Shown: positions 1 through 8,991 of the stretch, one piece after another
Numbering within the stretch: the first letter of the stretch is position 1
How the letters are laid out: every line of letters starts with the position of its first letter
Made by a program: the position numbers and the translations under genes
The notes under the pieces: model-generated
What the model was told of the DNA's origin: nothing
The model's input: only the letters and a program-made list of their open reading frames with translations
The model's database searches: none
From: Mycobacterium sp.
GTDB taxonomy: Bacteria > Actinomycetota > Actinomycetes > Mycobacteriales > Mycobacteriaceae
Assembly (NCBI RefSeq): GCF_029961025.1
Contig: NZ_JASBVP010000016.1
Location: forward strand, 1 to 64,000
Direction: 5' to 3'
Length of the DNA: 64,000 nucleotides

Positions 1-1283
1 GACACCAGCCGCCCCGGATCGGTGAGCATCCCCGCCAGCACCCGCTGCAACCGCGCGGCCAGATCGAGGACGTCGGAATTCGAAAAGAATTGTCCCGAGC
101 CCTGTGTGCTGAGAAACAGCTGATCATTGTCCCTGAAAAATACAAGGCCCGACTGATCCACCACACCTGAATGGGTGAGAGTTCCCGATGCCGAAGCGCC
201 ACCAAAATTGTCGAGATGCGTCGTTGGAAGGAAATTGACAACAACCCGGTTCGAAACTTGCTCTAAGTCTCCGGAACGTGATTTTCGTTCAATAACTTGA
301 ACCGGGAACCGCTGATGTATAAGCGCCTCTCGTATTCGCAGGTCAACATATTCACAAAAACTACTCACGGTCTGTCTCGGCTCAGCTGTCAACACCAATG
401 GCACGACACCGGACATCATTCCGGGAATCGTCTTTGCCTCTGGACGCACACGCCTGCTTACCGGAAAATCAAGCACCACTTCCGGATTCTCAATGTCATA
501 TCCGCGCACCAACAACGCGCATGCCGCGGTAATCACCGACGACCGGCGTACTCCGAGCGTTTGCGATAACCTGAGTATCCCGTCAACAACGGTGTCATCC
601 AGCTGAATCGGCGGCGTCGACTGACCATCGCTGCCACCCGCGATGTGGTTCAGCCGATAACCAAAGCCACTGTCCCCTGGAACGTTTTTGGCCCAATAGG
701 CCTGATCATCAAGGTAGTCATTGGACGCTTCGTATTCTGACTCGTAGTCGATCAGATCGCCCAACGAACCGAAAAAAGCCGGAGGAATCGACGACCGGCC
801 AACGATCGCAGAATAAACCGCTGCAATCCGGTGACAAACAAGAGCGAGGCCGATACCGTCCACCACTATGTGATGGCAGCACACGAACAAATAAAATTCG
901 TCCACGCGCGTCTGCATTAACGCAAACTTGAATAGCGGACCGCTGAGCGGCATCAGCGTGCGTTGAATCGACGATGCCAGCCGATAGGCTTCCTGCGCAG
1001 GATCCTGCGCGCCGAGGAGATCATAGCGAGCAAGCTCAACGTCCGGGTGATCAACCACCCGCTGGAACACCTTGTGATCGACCTCGAAAAAGATTGCGCG
1101 AAGCGGTTCGGCCTCCTGCACCACCTGGCGTATGGCGAACTGGAGCACGCCCGGATCTACCGCGCCGTCGATACGTAAAAGCACACCCAGTTGCCATTTC
1201 GCGCCGAACCGGCCCGTCTTCTCCGCAAGCCAGATATCCAGCTGTCCCCGAGTCAGCGGAAACACACGATCAGCAACCTTCAT
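1..1283 (-). CDS. Non-ribosomal peptide synthetase, N-terminal condensation domain (partial, runs off left edge)
   Basis: The frame is open from an ATG at 1283 (minus) to the window edge, about 427 codons. The start is preceded by a GGAGGAG ribosome site. The whole visible part reads as one condensation (C) domain, PF00668. An N-terminal LTRGQLDIWL segment (residues 10-19) matches the first C-domain motif. The catalytic HHxxxDG motif reads HHIVVDG at residues 137-143, and a DFPVSRR-like segment lies further on. C domains join carrier-protein-bound acyl or aminoacyl units by amide bonds. A C domain at the extreme N-terminus means the first unit is donated by another protein or is a fatty acyl group. 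The gene ends the operon that begins with the N-hydroxylase fusion. Adenylation and later domains lie outside the window, so product and module number are unknown. Confidence 0.9.
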   Translation of the reverse strand, partial: MKVADRVFPLTRGQLDIWLAEKTGRFGAKWQLGVLLRIDGAVDPGVLQFAIRQVVQEAEPLRAIFFEVDHKVFQRVVDHPDVELARYDLLGAQDPAQEAYRLASSIQRTLMPLSGPLFKFALMQTRVDEFYLFVCCHHIVVDGIGLALVCHRIAAVYSAIVGRSSIPPAFFGSLGDLIDYESEYEASNDYLDDQAYWAKNVPGDSGFGYRLNHIAGGSDGQSTPPIQLDDTVVDGILRLSQTLGVRRSSVITAACALLVRGYDIENPEVVLDFPVSRRVRPEAKTIPGMMSGVVPLVLTAEPRQTVSSFCEYVDLRIREALIHQRFPVQVIERKSRSGDLEQVSNRVVVNFLPTTHLDNFGGASASGTLTHSGVVDQSGLVFFRDNDQLFLSTQGSGQFFSNSDVLDLAARLQRVLAGMLTDPGRLV

Positions 1284-1339
1284 CGCGCTCCTCCAGCAGT
1301 AACCCCCGCCCAAGTGATTCCCCCGCGGCAGTAGCCGGT

Positions 1340-1951
1340 CTAGGCGTCAAAAGCGCCGACCCGCGCCAGCTCCCCTAACTCACACCTGGTAGGACGACCG
1401 ATCTTGCTCGACATCGTGCACACGCCCCTGGCCTCACCGCCCTGCAATAAGCTACCCATCGGCCGGCTAGAATCAGCGAACCCTCCAGCCGTGCTGCAGC
1501 CGATCGTTGACCACAGCGACACCACAGCCGGTGATGTCATCGCCAAACAGGTTGTGCCGTCTACGAAACCATGCATCAGACCTAGCACGAAACGTCGCTC
1601 CCACAGACCCACAATGTTATACCAGGCGCCTTTGACGGCAAGCTTCCCTGATAACCAGATACGTTGCGCACCGACGAAAAACGCACCGCGCCACCATAGA
1701 TCGAAGTTAAGCAGCTGGGTAAATAGCTGCCCCATCGGGTTACTTCGATCCGGCATCGCCATTCGAGCGCAGTCAGTGATCGACCTGAAACCGCCTACTC
1801 CATCCGCGGAATACCCAAAACCGTTGCCGATTGGGTTCCCGAAACGTTGTAACCCGGCCGCCATCAAAACCGAAACCACCCACCGCTGCCCGCGAACCCA
1901 CTGAGCAAACAGTCGATCACCCGTCGGCAGCCAGCGTGTTGCTATCTTCAC
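1340..1951 (-). CDS. Hypothetical protein, 203 aa, inside the NRPS operon
   Basis: I do not recognise this protein. A GTG start overlaps the stop of the upstream monooxygenase fusion by four bases (GTGA), typical of translational coupling. It ends 56 bp before the NRPS start. The predicted protein is rich in Trp, Phe and Gly, with hydrophobic stretches near residues 25-35 and 85-125, and could be membrane-associated. The last third looks less protein-like. It is not MbtH-like. The opposite strand is also open over much of this stretch, so coding status rests mainly on the overlap, strand and position. A small accessory protein for peptide assembly or export would fit, but nothing in the sequence proves it. 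Confidence 0.45.
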   Translation of the reverse strand: MKIATRWLPTGDRLFAQWVRGQRWVVSVLMAAGLQRFGNPIGNGFGYSADGVGGFRSITDCARMAMPDRSNPMGQLFTQLLNFDLWWRGAFFVGAQRIWLSGKLAVKGAWYNIVGLWERRFVLGLMHGFVDGTTCLAMTSPAVVSLWSTIGCSTAGGFADSSRPMGSLLQGGEARGVCTMSSKIGRPTRCELGELARVGAFDA

Positions 1952-3948
1952 GTCATTCGCTCCTGCGGTAACTGGGTCGGGTCATCATCGCTATCGAGCG
2001 GGAATCCGACGATCGAGGAAATGAGGTCACGGTCATCCTGCTGCATCCCCTGCGCCAATGCACGGGCAGCACGCCAACGATCCCCGTCATCTCGATCCTG
2101 AGAAAGCTTGAAACGTCCGGTCATCCCCTCGATGTCAATCTCGAATCCAACGATGAGGGGGAAAAGCCTTTCGTCGCTGGCCGCTTCGCGAGTTAGCCGA
2201 TAGCCGCCCGGAGATGGGTCCGCTGCCGCCGCTATACCACAAAGACCGTCAACCACGGCGTCTTTGTCCCGCAGAATTCGTGCACGTCCACGTACTTCCA
2301 CGGTGATGGAGTTCCACGTAGGCAGTTGGTCTGATTCGTATACCTGTGGCGAAATGTATCCGTTCGGCCCATGGAACAAGACGAGCACCCGGCGTCCGTC
2401 AAGTAGTTCGGCGTGCGGATTCGCCGCATCCATATGCCCGAAAAGAACTCCCAGCGATCCGCGCGATGTGTCAAGGGTCAATGGCAGCTGTGTCACGACC
2501 GGGTCATCCACTCCCCGCGCAGAGACAAGTGTGGCGAATCGGTACCTATTGATGACGGCCCGTAAATGGTCAAGATCGGCTTCGATATATCGTTTCGGTG
2601 GATATTCGCCATAGGTATTGCGGCGGCACAAAGTCGGGATGCTGGCGCAATTTTTCGCAATTTCCTCGACGATCGCTTGCGCTCGGAACGGCAACAGCGA
2701 CAGCAGGGTGTCGCCGATCCCGAACGATCCTTCACCGTACCCCTGCAGAAACAGTCCGGCCGTTAACGCAGGTGTAGTGTTGACTCGGCAGCTGCGAGAC
2801 AGCGAAATCGCACCGGACTCATCACGTAAGATATATGGCAACACTTCCCGGAAAATCTCAGAGTCCACCGCTCTGTCGTAACCAGTGGCCAGGACAACAC
2901 CGTCGAAGCTAAATTCGCTGGACTCGCCACTAAAACGGTCCTCAAATGTGGCAACGACGTGCCCGTCGATCTCCCTGACGTGAGCTAACCGCGACTCACA
3001 ATGAAGATGTAATCGGCGGTATCCCTTCACCTCATCCAGGTATGCGGCTTGATACAGTTTCTGCAACAGATCCGGGTCCACGACACCGTAATTTGTTGGA
3101 CGTAATTCCTCGCGCAGCGCGATCCTTTTGGCAAGGGGATATTCGTAAAATTCCGCAGCCTTGACAGAAAAGAAATGTTCATTAATGAATGGAGAACTAT
3201 CTGCTGCTCGAAGGGTGTGATCGGGTATGAATAAGTGAAGCGTCGCCTTGGGATAATAGTTTAACACGTATTCGACGATCTCTGCAGCGCTTTGACCATT
3301 TCCAACAACCGCAAAACGATAGGCCATTTCTGTCCGGTTGAAACGATTTGTGAAGCGCGGCAAAAATTGACTGGAGTGCAACACTGCAGACGTACCCGTA
3401 TGTTCGCCACAAACGCGCGGGACGCCACCACCGCTATAAACGACGTTGCGGGTAAGGAAGCAGTATTTGGTCCCCGTCATTACCTCACGGGCATAGACCT
3501 TGAACTGGGCCAGGGGAGCTGTTGCGGATGACGATTCACGAATTGGCACCACTCCGGTTACGACGGTTCCATATCGGACTCTGTCGGCGAAGAATTTAGC
3601 AACCCACTGCAGATAATCTTGGTACTCGAGTCGACTGGGACGGAATTCATTGAGATTGACGAACTGTTCCAGACGCCCTTTCGCTTTAGTATACTGAAGA
3701 AATGTATATTTACTTGCCGGATTGCGAAGCGTGGCGAGGTCTTTCAAGAATGAAATTTGCATTTTCGCACCGGGGAACATCATTCCTGGATGCCATTGAA
3801 AGTTCTGATCGCGTTCTAGAAATAAACCGCGACAGTTTGGTGTGATCTCGTCAGCTGCCACGGCCAGTGCGAGATTCGACGGTCCGAAACCGATGCCGAT
3901 GAAGTCGAGACCGGAATCGTCTCCTCCACTGGCTGACACAGGCGTCAT
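1948..3948 (-). CDS. L-ornithine/lysine N-monooxygenase fused to PaiB/KtzT-like domain (candidate bifunctional piperazate synthase)
   Basis: This 666-residue protein has two parts. Residues 1 to about 440 are a flavin N-hydroxylating monooxygenase of the SidA/PvdA/KtzI type. They carry the FAD motif GIGFGPSNLAL (about 18-28), an NADPH-site segment VVGNGQSAAEI and a late ATGYD motif. Residues from about 450 onward match the PaiB family (PF04299, 'FMN-binding negative transcriptional regulator'): GHMDAANPH (504-512), LFHGPNGYISP (about 524-534), PTWN (543-546) and KLSQD (614-618). KtzT, the heme enzyme that forms the N-N bond of piperazate from N5-hydroxyornithine, belongs to this family and partners the N-hydroxylase KtzI. 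The fusion therefore predicts ornithine to N5-hydroxyornithine to L-piperazate in one polypeptide. A GGGGAGGA ribosome site precedes the ATG. It is the first gene of the operon with the NRPS. The alternative is a hydroxamate siderophore enzyme with an unrelated C-terminal domain. Confidence 0.85.
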   Translation of the reverse strand: MTPVSASGGDDSGLDFIGIGFGPSNLALAVAADEITPNCRGLFLERDQNFQWHPGMMFPGAKMQISFLKDLATLRNPASKYTFLQYTKAKGRLEQFVNLNEFRPSRLEYQDYLQWVAKFFADRVRYGTVVTGVVPIRESSSATAPLAQFKVYAREVMTGTKYCFLTRNVVYSGGGVPRVCGEHTGTSAVLHSSQFLPRFTNRFNRTEMAYRFAVVGNGQSAAEIVEYVLNYYPKATLHLFIPDHTLRAADSSPFINEHFFSVKAAEFYEYPLAKRIALREELRPTNYGVVDPDLLQKLYQAAYLDEVKGYRRLHLHCESRLAHVREIDGHVVATFEDRFSGESSEFSFDGVVLATGYDRAVDSEIFREVLPYILRDESGAISLSRSCRVNTTPALTAGLFLQGYGEGSFGIGDTLLSLLPFRAQAIVEEIAKNCASIPTLCRRNTYGEYPPKRYIEADLDHLRAVINRYRFATLVSARGVDDPVVTQLPLTLDTSRGSLGVLFGHMDAANPHAELLDGRRVLVLFHGPNGYISPQVYESDQLPTWNSITVEVRGRARILRDKDAVVDGLCGIAAAADPSPGGYRLTREAASDERLFPLIVGFEIDIEGMTGRFKLSQDRDDGDRWRAARALAQGMQQDDRDLISSIVGFPLDSDDDPTQLPQERMT

Positions 3949-5154
3949 TGGATCCTCCCCAATGTCGTTTCCGCGCTAACTTCCCATATGAAGTTCTCCC
4001 GCGTGTTCCGGTTAAGTCCGTTCAATATAGCCGGGCGCTCTGCACGCGCGCATCCACGGTGAACTTCCCGCCGACGTCCCGAACGATCAGCGTAAACGGG
4101 CTGCGACCTGCGCCGTTCCCATCCTTGACGAGGAAGCTTCGGCACTCATCGGCACCGACCGCATGACGCATTGGATCATCTATAGCATCGGGTGGAAGCT
4201 CTCGCAGGCCCGTAACCACATCATGATGATCGGGCCGCCATACCGGCCCGCCGGGGCGTGACAACACCCACCAAACGCCTGCGGCACCCGAAGGGCAACA
4301 CGAAAAACGCTGTGTTACTGACCATCTCATTGGAAGCACTGAGCAGGGGGGGTGCCTGGTAGGTGGCACCGACATCCTCGGAGCCGGCGGCAATGTTCTG
4401 ACGCGACACAACAAATGCGCGGCACTACTGATCGGCATATTGCCGGTTCTGCAGAATGTCATTCACCGAGGCTCCGATCTCGATAAACGCCGATTAGTAA
4501 AAAAGAGAAATTGCATCTACACACGCGCTAATCCTTATAAATAATTATTTTTAAATCCTTGTGCTGATTCCTTCTGTAATCTCGTAGTGAAATCGTGTTC
4601 AGCGGGTAGTTTAGACGTTACGCGGCCAGATGGGAAGAGGTGGGCTGCCGATCATGGATCTGCCACTCCAAATAGTTGGCCACGTGTCCGACAAGGGCTC
4701 ATTTGGCGCATGTACGAGATATAATGCAAGTCGCGACGAAGTGTGGCTTTACCTGGGTCTTCGTCCCTCGTCTACGGGAAAATCCTGGGCTAATCCTGAG
4801 CAAATCCGGAGCTAACCCGGGCTAACCCCGGCTTGGTCCTTCTGTGGCGGAACGTCGAACGGCCCATCCGTGGCCGACGATGCAGGGAGGGTACGCTACC
4901 ATGGCCGTCGAATGCGTGCACCAGCGGTCCCTTCACGGTCACACCGAGGGTGATCGTCGACCGCACCCGCCGTGACAACGGGAAACCCGCACGACCGCGC
5001 CGACGGCAGTCACCAAGGTGCGTGGAGCGCGCTGAGGTGGGCACCGATCCGCCGAGGTATCCAGCGATTTCGGCGGCACCATGGCAGGTAGGTTGCTCAT
5101 GACCGGAGAAAACTGATCTGGCCGGCCGGTGAGGCGCCGACGAAAGGCAGTTCT
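3949..5154. other. Intergenic region upstream of the NRPS operon, with an AT-rich core
   Basis: About 1.2 kb separates the minus-strand NRPS operon from the plus-strand methyltransferase, with no convincing gene. A minus-strand frame at 4022-4462 is open; its last 60 or so codons look fairly protein-like, but I recognise no family and it may be a gene remnant. Positions 4497-4580 are strongly A+T-rich and unlike the rest of the window; they could carry promoters or mark a junction of acquired DNA. Around 4780-4830 variants of gctaa(c/t)cc recur several times. I see no transposase, inverted-repeat ends or tRNA here. Confidence 0.5.
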
Positions 5155-6069
5155 ATGGCTAGACCCGAATCGAGATGGGCCCGGTCGGATAACGACCAAT
5201 GGGACATCGTCAGCGGCGTGGGTTACACGGCGTTGCTGGTCGCGGGGTGGCGCGCGGTGCACGCCTTGCACCCCCAGCCGCTGGTGCGCGATGAGTACGC
5301 CAAATATTTCATCACCGCTTCCGGAGACCCATATCTCACCGGGCTGCTGGCAAACCCGGTGACCTCTGAGAATGCGACTGCTTTCCCACGTCTCTACGGG
5401 GTGCAAACACGATTTTTCGACGAGTTCTTTCGGGCTGCCGCCGGGGCCGGTCTACGGCAGGCGGTGATCCTGGCAGCCGGCCTCGACTGTCGGGCGTATC
5501 GGCTTGAATGGCCCAGCGGAACGGTCGTTTTCGAACTCGACCAGCCAAAGGTGCTGGAATTCAAGGCGCGTGTGCTCGCCGAGCACGGTGCTCAGCCCAC
5601 CGCTCACCGGAAAGAAGTGGCGGCAGACCTGCGGGCGGACTGGCCCATGGCGCTGACCGCAGCCGGGTTCGATCCGCACAAACCCACCGCTTGGTCGGTG
5701 GAGGGGGTGTTGCCCTACCTGACCGCCGCCGCTCAAGATACCCTCTTCGTCCGCATCGACCGGCTTTCCGCGCCGGGCAGCCGTCTGGCGGTCGGCGCCC
5801 TCGGCTCGTTTCATGATTGGGACCAGTTCGCCGCCTTGGAGGCGGCCTTCCCGGGTGTCAATACGGCGGGTGAGGTCGACTTTTCGGCTTTGACCTACGA
5901 CCATGAAAACAAGACCAACACCGCGGCATGGCTGATCGACCACGGGTGGGCCGTCGATCCCATCCGCTCAAATCCCGAATTGCAGGCCGGTTACGGGAGA
6001 ACTCCCGCAGCCGTCGACGTTCACATCGACGACATTATGCACTCCCAGTACATAACCGCCACACGGTGA
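5155..6069 (+). CDS. SAM-dependent methyltransferase, mycobacterial TIGR00027/LCM-like family
   Basis: The protein has 304 residues, the usual length for the large mycobacterial family of putative class I methyltransferases (TIGR00027, PF04072, leucine carboxyl methyltransferase-like). Family features are visible: an N-terminal [10 protein letters not shown] segment, the SAM-site block [16 protein letters not shown] (about residues 102-117), an acidic [12 protein letters not shown] segment after it, and [10 protein letters not shown] further on. Substrates are unknown for nearly all members. In M. tuberculosis similar genes (Rv1888A, Rv1889c) lie near fbpB, as here. The ATG at 5155 is preceded by an AAAGGCAG-like ribosome site. 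It stands alone between the accessory region and a convergent SDR gene. Confidence 0.85.
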   Translation: MARPESRWARSDNDQWDIVSGVGYTALLVAGWRAVHALHPQPLVRDEYAKYFITASGDPYLTGLLANPVTSENATAFPRLYGVQTRFFDEFFRAAAGAGLRQAVILAAGLDCRAYRLEWPSGTVVFELDQPKVLEFKARVLAEHGAQPTAHRKEVAADLRADWPMALTAAGFDPHKPTAWSVEGVLPYLTAAAQDTLFVRIDRLSAPGSRLAVGALGSFHDWDQFAALEAAFPGVNTAGEVDFSALTYDHENKTNTAAWLIDHGWAVDPIRSNPELQAGYGRTPAAVDVHIDDIMHSQYITATR

Positions 6070-6413
6070 ACGCCGCGCGCCATCGGGGGTGTGCCGTGCG
6101 ACCTGCGCGTCCGAAGCGATCCGGACACGCGCTTTCCGTGCCAGCTGCCGCGCACCAGGTCGCCGAAGGACGTGGTTGGGTCTTTTGTGGCGCGCACGAC
6201 GAGGTTGGGGCCGATCCGGCGGGCCCGTCGAATTCATCGCGGAAAAGGCAACCGCCGGTCGCGGCATCGGGCGGCTCGGCGGCATCCCCCGGCGGGGGCC
6301 GGGCAGGCAAAAGCCCGGGCGTGTGGGACCGCGGGAACGTCGGAGCAAACAAGCAAACGAGCAAACGAGATCTCACCCCGCTGCCTAAGAAATCCTGACC
6401 GGGCCGGTGCGGT
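6070..6413. other. Intergenic stretch between convergent genes
   Basis: These 344 bases lie between the 3' ends of the methyltransferase and the SDR. I see no gene with family resemblance. Near 6345-6372 the short unit gcaaac(a/g)ag repeats imperfectly three to four times. Nothing else stands out. Confidence 0.5.
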
Positions 6414-7154
6414 CTACAGCGCTTTGCGGGGAACGTCGGCGACCAGGCCGCCGTCCATGACGAACTCGGCACCGGTCGCATACGAGGACTCGTCGCTGGC
6501 CAGGAACACCACGAACGTCGAGACCTCCCTCGGGTCGCCCGGGCGGCCGAGCGGGATAGTCACCACGTTGTCGGGCAGGTGCTTGGTCATCGGGGTGCGG
6601 ATGAAGCCCGGATGAATCGAGTTGACCCGGATTTTCAGCGGTGCCAGTTCCAACGCCACCGACTTGGTGAGACCCCGAACCGCCCACTTGGAGGCCACGT
6701 AGCCGTGCACCCAGGGGGCGCCTCGCAGGCCTTCGATCGACGAGACGTTGATGATCGAGCCCCCGCCCGCGGTGGTCATGGGATCGATCACCGCCTGCAT
6801 ACCGAGCAGCGTGCCGGTGAGGTTGACGTCGAGGACCCGCTGCCATTTGGTCAAATCGATCGTCTTCAGCGGGCCAGGGTTCACGATGCCGGCGTTGTTG
6901 ATCAGCACGTCGAGCTTTCCGAACTCGCCCACCGCCGTGGAAACCGCGGTTTTCCACTGATCGGGATCGGTCACGTCGAGATGGACGTAGCGCGCCGCGG
7001 CTCCCAGCTCATCGGCCAGCGCCTTGCCCTCGCCGTCCAGGATGTCGCCGATCACCGCCGTCGCGCCCTCAGCCACCAGCAGCCGCGCATGAGCAGCGCC
7101 CATCCCCCGGGCGCCGCCGCTGATGAGTGCAACTTTCCCGTCCACGCGTCCCAT
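6414..7154 (-). CDS. Short-chain dehydrogenase/reductase, FabG3-like (Rv2002-type)
   Basis: This is a classical SDR of 246 residues. The NAD(P) motif is SGGARGMGAAHA (about 13-24), followed by the cofactor-choosing GDILD segment, NNAG, NVSSIEG (catalytic Ser) and GYVASKW (catalytic Tyr-x-x-x-Lys). It closely resembles M. tuberculosis Rv2002 (FabG3), an NADH-dependent 3-alpha/20-beta-hydroxysteroid dehydrogenase, over nearly the whole length but lacks the longer C-terminal tail I recall there. The frame is open upstream, but the ATG at 7154 matches the MGRVDGKVALI start of the family. Substrate is inferred from homology only; a steroid or other ring ketone/alcohol is likely. Confidence 0.85.
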   Translation of the reverse strand: MGRVDGKVALISGGARGMGAAHARLLVAEGATAVIGDILDGEGKALADELGAAARYVHLDVTDPDQWKTAVSTAVGEFGKLDVLINNAGIVNPGPLKTIDLTKWQRVLDVNLTGTLLGMQAVIDPMTTAGGGSIINVSSIEGLRGAPWVHGYVASKWAVRGLTKSVALELAPLKIRVNSIHPGFIRTPMTKHLPDNVVTIPLGRPGDPREVSTFVVFLASDESSYATGAEFVMDGGLVADVPRKAL

Positions 7155-7422
7155 GTCCGGCCAGGCTACCGCAGGGCCACGGCCCAACGAGACCGTCCGA
7201 TACCGGTGGTGGGGTGCGGCGCCGGTCACGCCGACACGGCAACAGAGCCGGCTCCGCGGGCGCCGACGGTACGGGCTGGATTGGCACCGCACCGGCGGAA
7301 ACGGATCACGGTTCCCGCAGCCGCAGCACCGGTGGGGCCGGTCGGGCGACGTGCTGGCGGCACCGCGCGGGGCGGACGATGCTGCTGGCGGAGAAGCGCT
7401 GCCTGGCGGCAGCGACCGGTCG

Positions 7423-7857
7423 TTAGCCGGTGATCCCGGTGTCGGAGGGAAATCCCCCGCCGACGATCGGGAATCCGCCGCCGGTCAATTGCCCGACCTG
7501 CCACCCGTGCTCGGTGCACATCATGGGCAGCCCGTCGGGAGTCTGGGCCACCGATCCGCGCGGATTCGGGCAGGGTGCACCCACCTGCTGGACTCCGTAT
7601 ATCGGGTAGGAGATCACCCAGTAGCCCGACTGTGCGGGCGGGAACTGATTGATGATGAAATGGCACGCCTCGACCTGGCCACCGGGGCCCCGGCCGAAGA
7701 TAAACCGCTGGTAGTTATCGCACGGCGCACCGAGGGAAGCGTCATAGCTCATACCGGGCACATCGCCGTCGTAGTGCTGAGGATCGGCGGCGCTGACCGG
7801 CGCCATGCTGATAGCCGCACCCACCACGGCGGCGGTGACGAACAGTTCGCGAATCAT
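7423..7857 (-). CDS. Small secreted mycobacterial protein, unknown function
   Basis: The 144-residue protein has a Sec-type signal peptide: MIRELF, then a hydrophobic stretch to about residue 22, with likely cleavage after VSAA. The mature part contains paired cysteines (GAPCDNYQRFIFG, EACHFII, GAPCPNP, MMCTEHG) that could form two disulfides, and a Gly/Pro-rich C-terminus. This pattern is common among conserved mycobacterial exported proteins of unknown function. No catalytic motif is visible. It is divergent from the broken alcohol dehydrogenase that follows and is probably monocistronic. Confidence 0.75.
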   Translation of the reverse strand: MIRELFVTAAVVGAAISMAPVSAADPQHYDGDVPGMSYDASLGAPCDNYQRFIFGRGPGGQVEACHFIINQFPPAQSGYWVISYPIYGVQQVGAPCPNPRGSVAQTPDGLPMMCTEHGWQVGQLTGGGFPIVGGGFPSDTGITG

Positions 7858-8078
7858 GGTTCACCCTCGGTGTTATGTCGCCCGATCCGGCCAATACCCC
7901 TATGGCTCGGCCCACAGCATAGCGGGTGCGGCCCCGCCCATAGGGCGGTTTGCTCAACGGCACAAAACCCCAGCGCACACCCGCTACCATCAACACCCGG
8001 CGGGAAGGCCCACGAAAGTCCCCCGCGACCAGAACCACGTCTTAGCCAGCACCGGTCCAGCACCGGTAAGGAAGGCCG

Positions 8079-8942
8079 ATGGCGATTCATCGGGCTGTGC
8101 AGATAAGGTCCGCGGGCGGGCCGTTGGAGGTCACCGGCGTCGACACCGCTTCACCGGGTCGCGGCGAGGTACGCCTCGCGGTCTCCGCGTGCGGCATCTG
8201 CGGCACCGACCGCGCTTTTGTCCGCGGCGACTTCCCGAGCGTGTCCTGGCCGTTGACCCTGGGCATGAAATCGCCGGGACAATCCTGGAGGTTGGTGGCG
8301 GTGTTGCCGATTTCGGCGTCGGTGATCGCGTCGCGGTCGGATGGTTCGGAGGTCACTGCGGCCACTACACTCCGTGCCGAAAAGGCGACTTTATCCACTG
8401 CCCGAATTTGCACGTTCCAGGCTGGCATTATCCGGGCGGCTATGCGGAATCGGTGGTGGTGCCGGCCACCGCGCTCGCGCGGATTCCAGACGAGTTGTCG
8501 TTCGCCGACGCCGCCCCGATGGGCTGTGCCGGTGTGACGACCTACAACGCGTTGCGCCGCGCGAACGCGGTAGCCGGTGATCGGGTCGCGGTGTTGGGCA
8601 TTGGCGGTCTGGGACACCTCGGGGTGCAGTTGTGCCGGGCAATGGGCTTTGAAACCATCGCGATCGCTCGCGGTCCCGGCAACGAACACGATGCCCGTCG
8701 CCTCGGTGCCCACCACTATATCGACTCCACGAAAACCGATGTTGCGCAGGCTATTCAGAGCCTTGGCGGTGCGGCCCGGCCATCCTTCCGGTACCGCTCG
8801 CGATGTGGAAGAGACCATGAATTTCGCGGTGCTCGCCGGAATCCGCCCCTGGGTGGAGCAGCGACCGCTCACCGAAGCCCCGGCCGCCTATGCAACCATG
8901 GACCGTGGACAGGCGCGCTACCGTATGGCGCTCACCATGTAA
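8079..8942 (+). pseudogene. Zinc-dependent alcohol dehydrogenase, broken by a frameshift and an internal deletion
   Basis: The remnant of a medium-chain zinc alcohol dehydrogenase is spread over two frames. Frame one (from 8079) encodes the N-terminus, with the catalytic zinc segment CGICGTDRAF, up to about 8265. The homology then moves to another frame (GHEIAGTILEVGG, DRVAVGW, GYAESVVVPA, the NAD motif GIGGLGHLGVQLC) up to about 8765. The move is explained by one lost base in the codon that should read His of GHE. At about 8765-8790 the homology jumps back to the first frame at SGTARDVEETMNF and runs to a stop at 8942. Roughly 80-100 residues of the cofactor domain are missing at that junction, so the product should be non-functional. 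A sequencing error could explain the single-base shift but not the deletion. Confidence 0.8.
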
Positions 8943-8991
8943 GGCGCCATCCCCGGCATCGCCGATCGCCAACGGTCGATACATTCGGTGT

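Noticed and set aside
1404..1904. Plus-strand frame opposite the 203-residue gene
   Set aside because: Strand disagrees with the surrounding operon and the minus-strand start overlaps the upstream stop; kept only as a doubt in that entry.
4022..4462. Minus-strand frame of 146 codons in front of the NRPS operon
   Set aside because: Only its last part looks protein-like and no family was recognised; it may be a remnant, so it was described in the intergenic entry but not called a gene.
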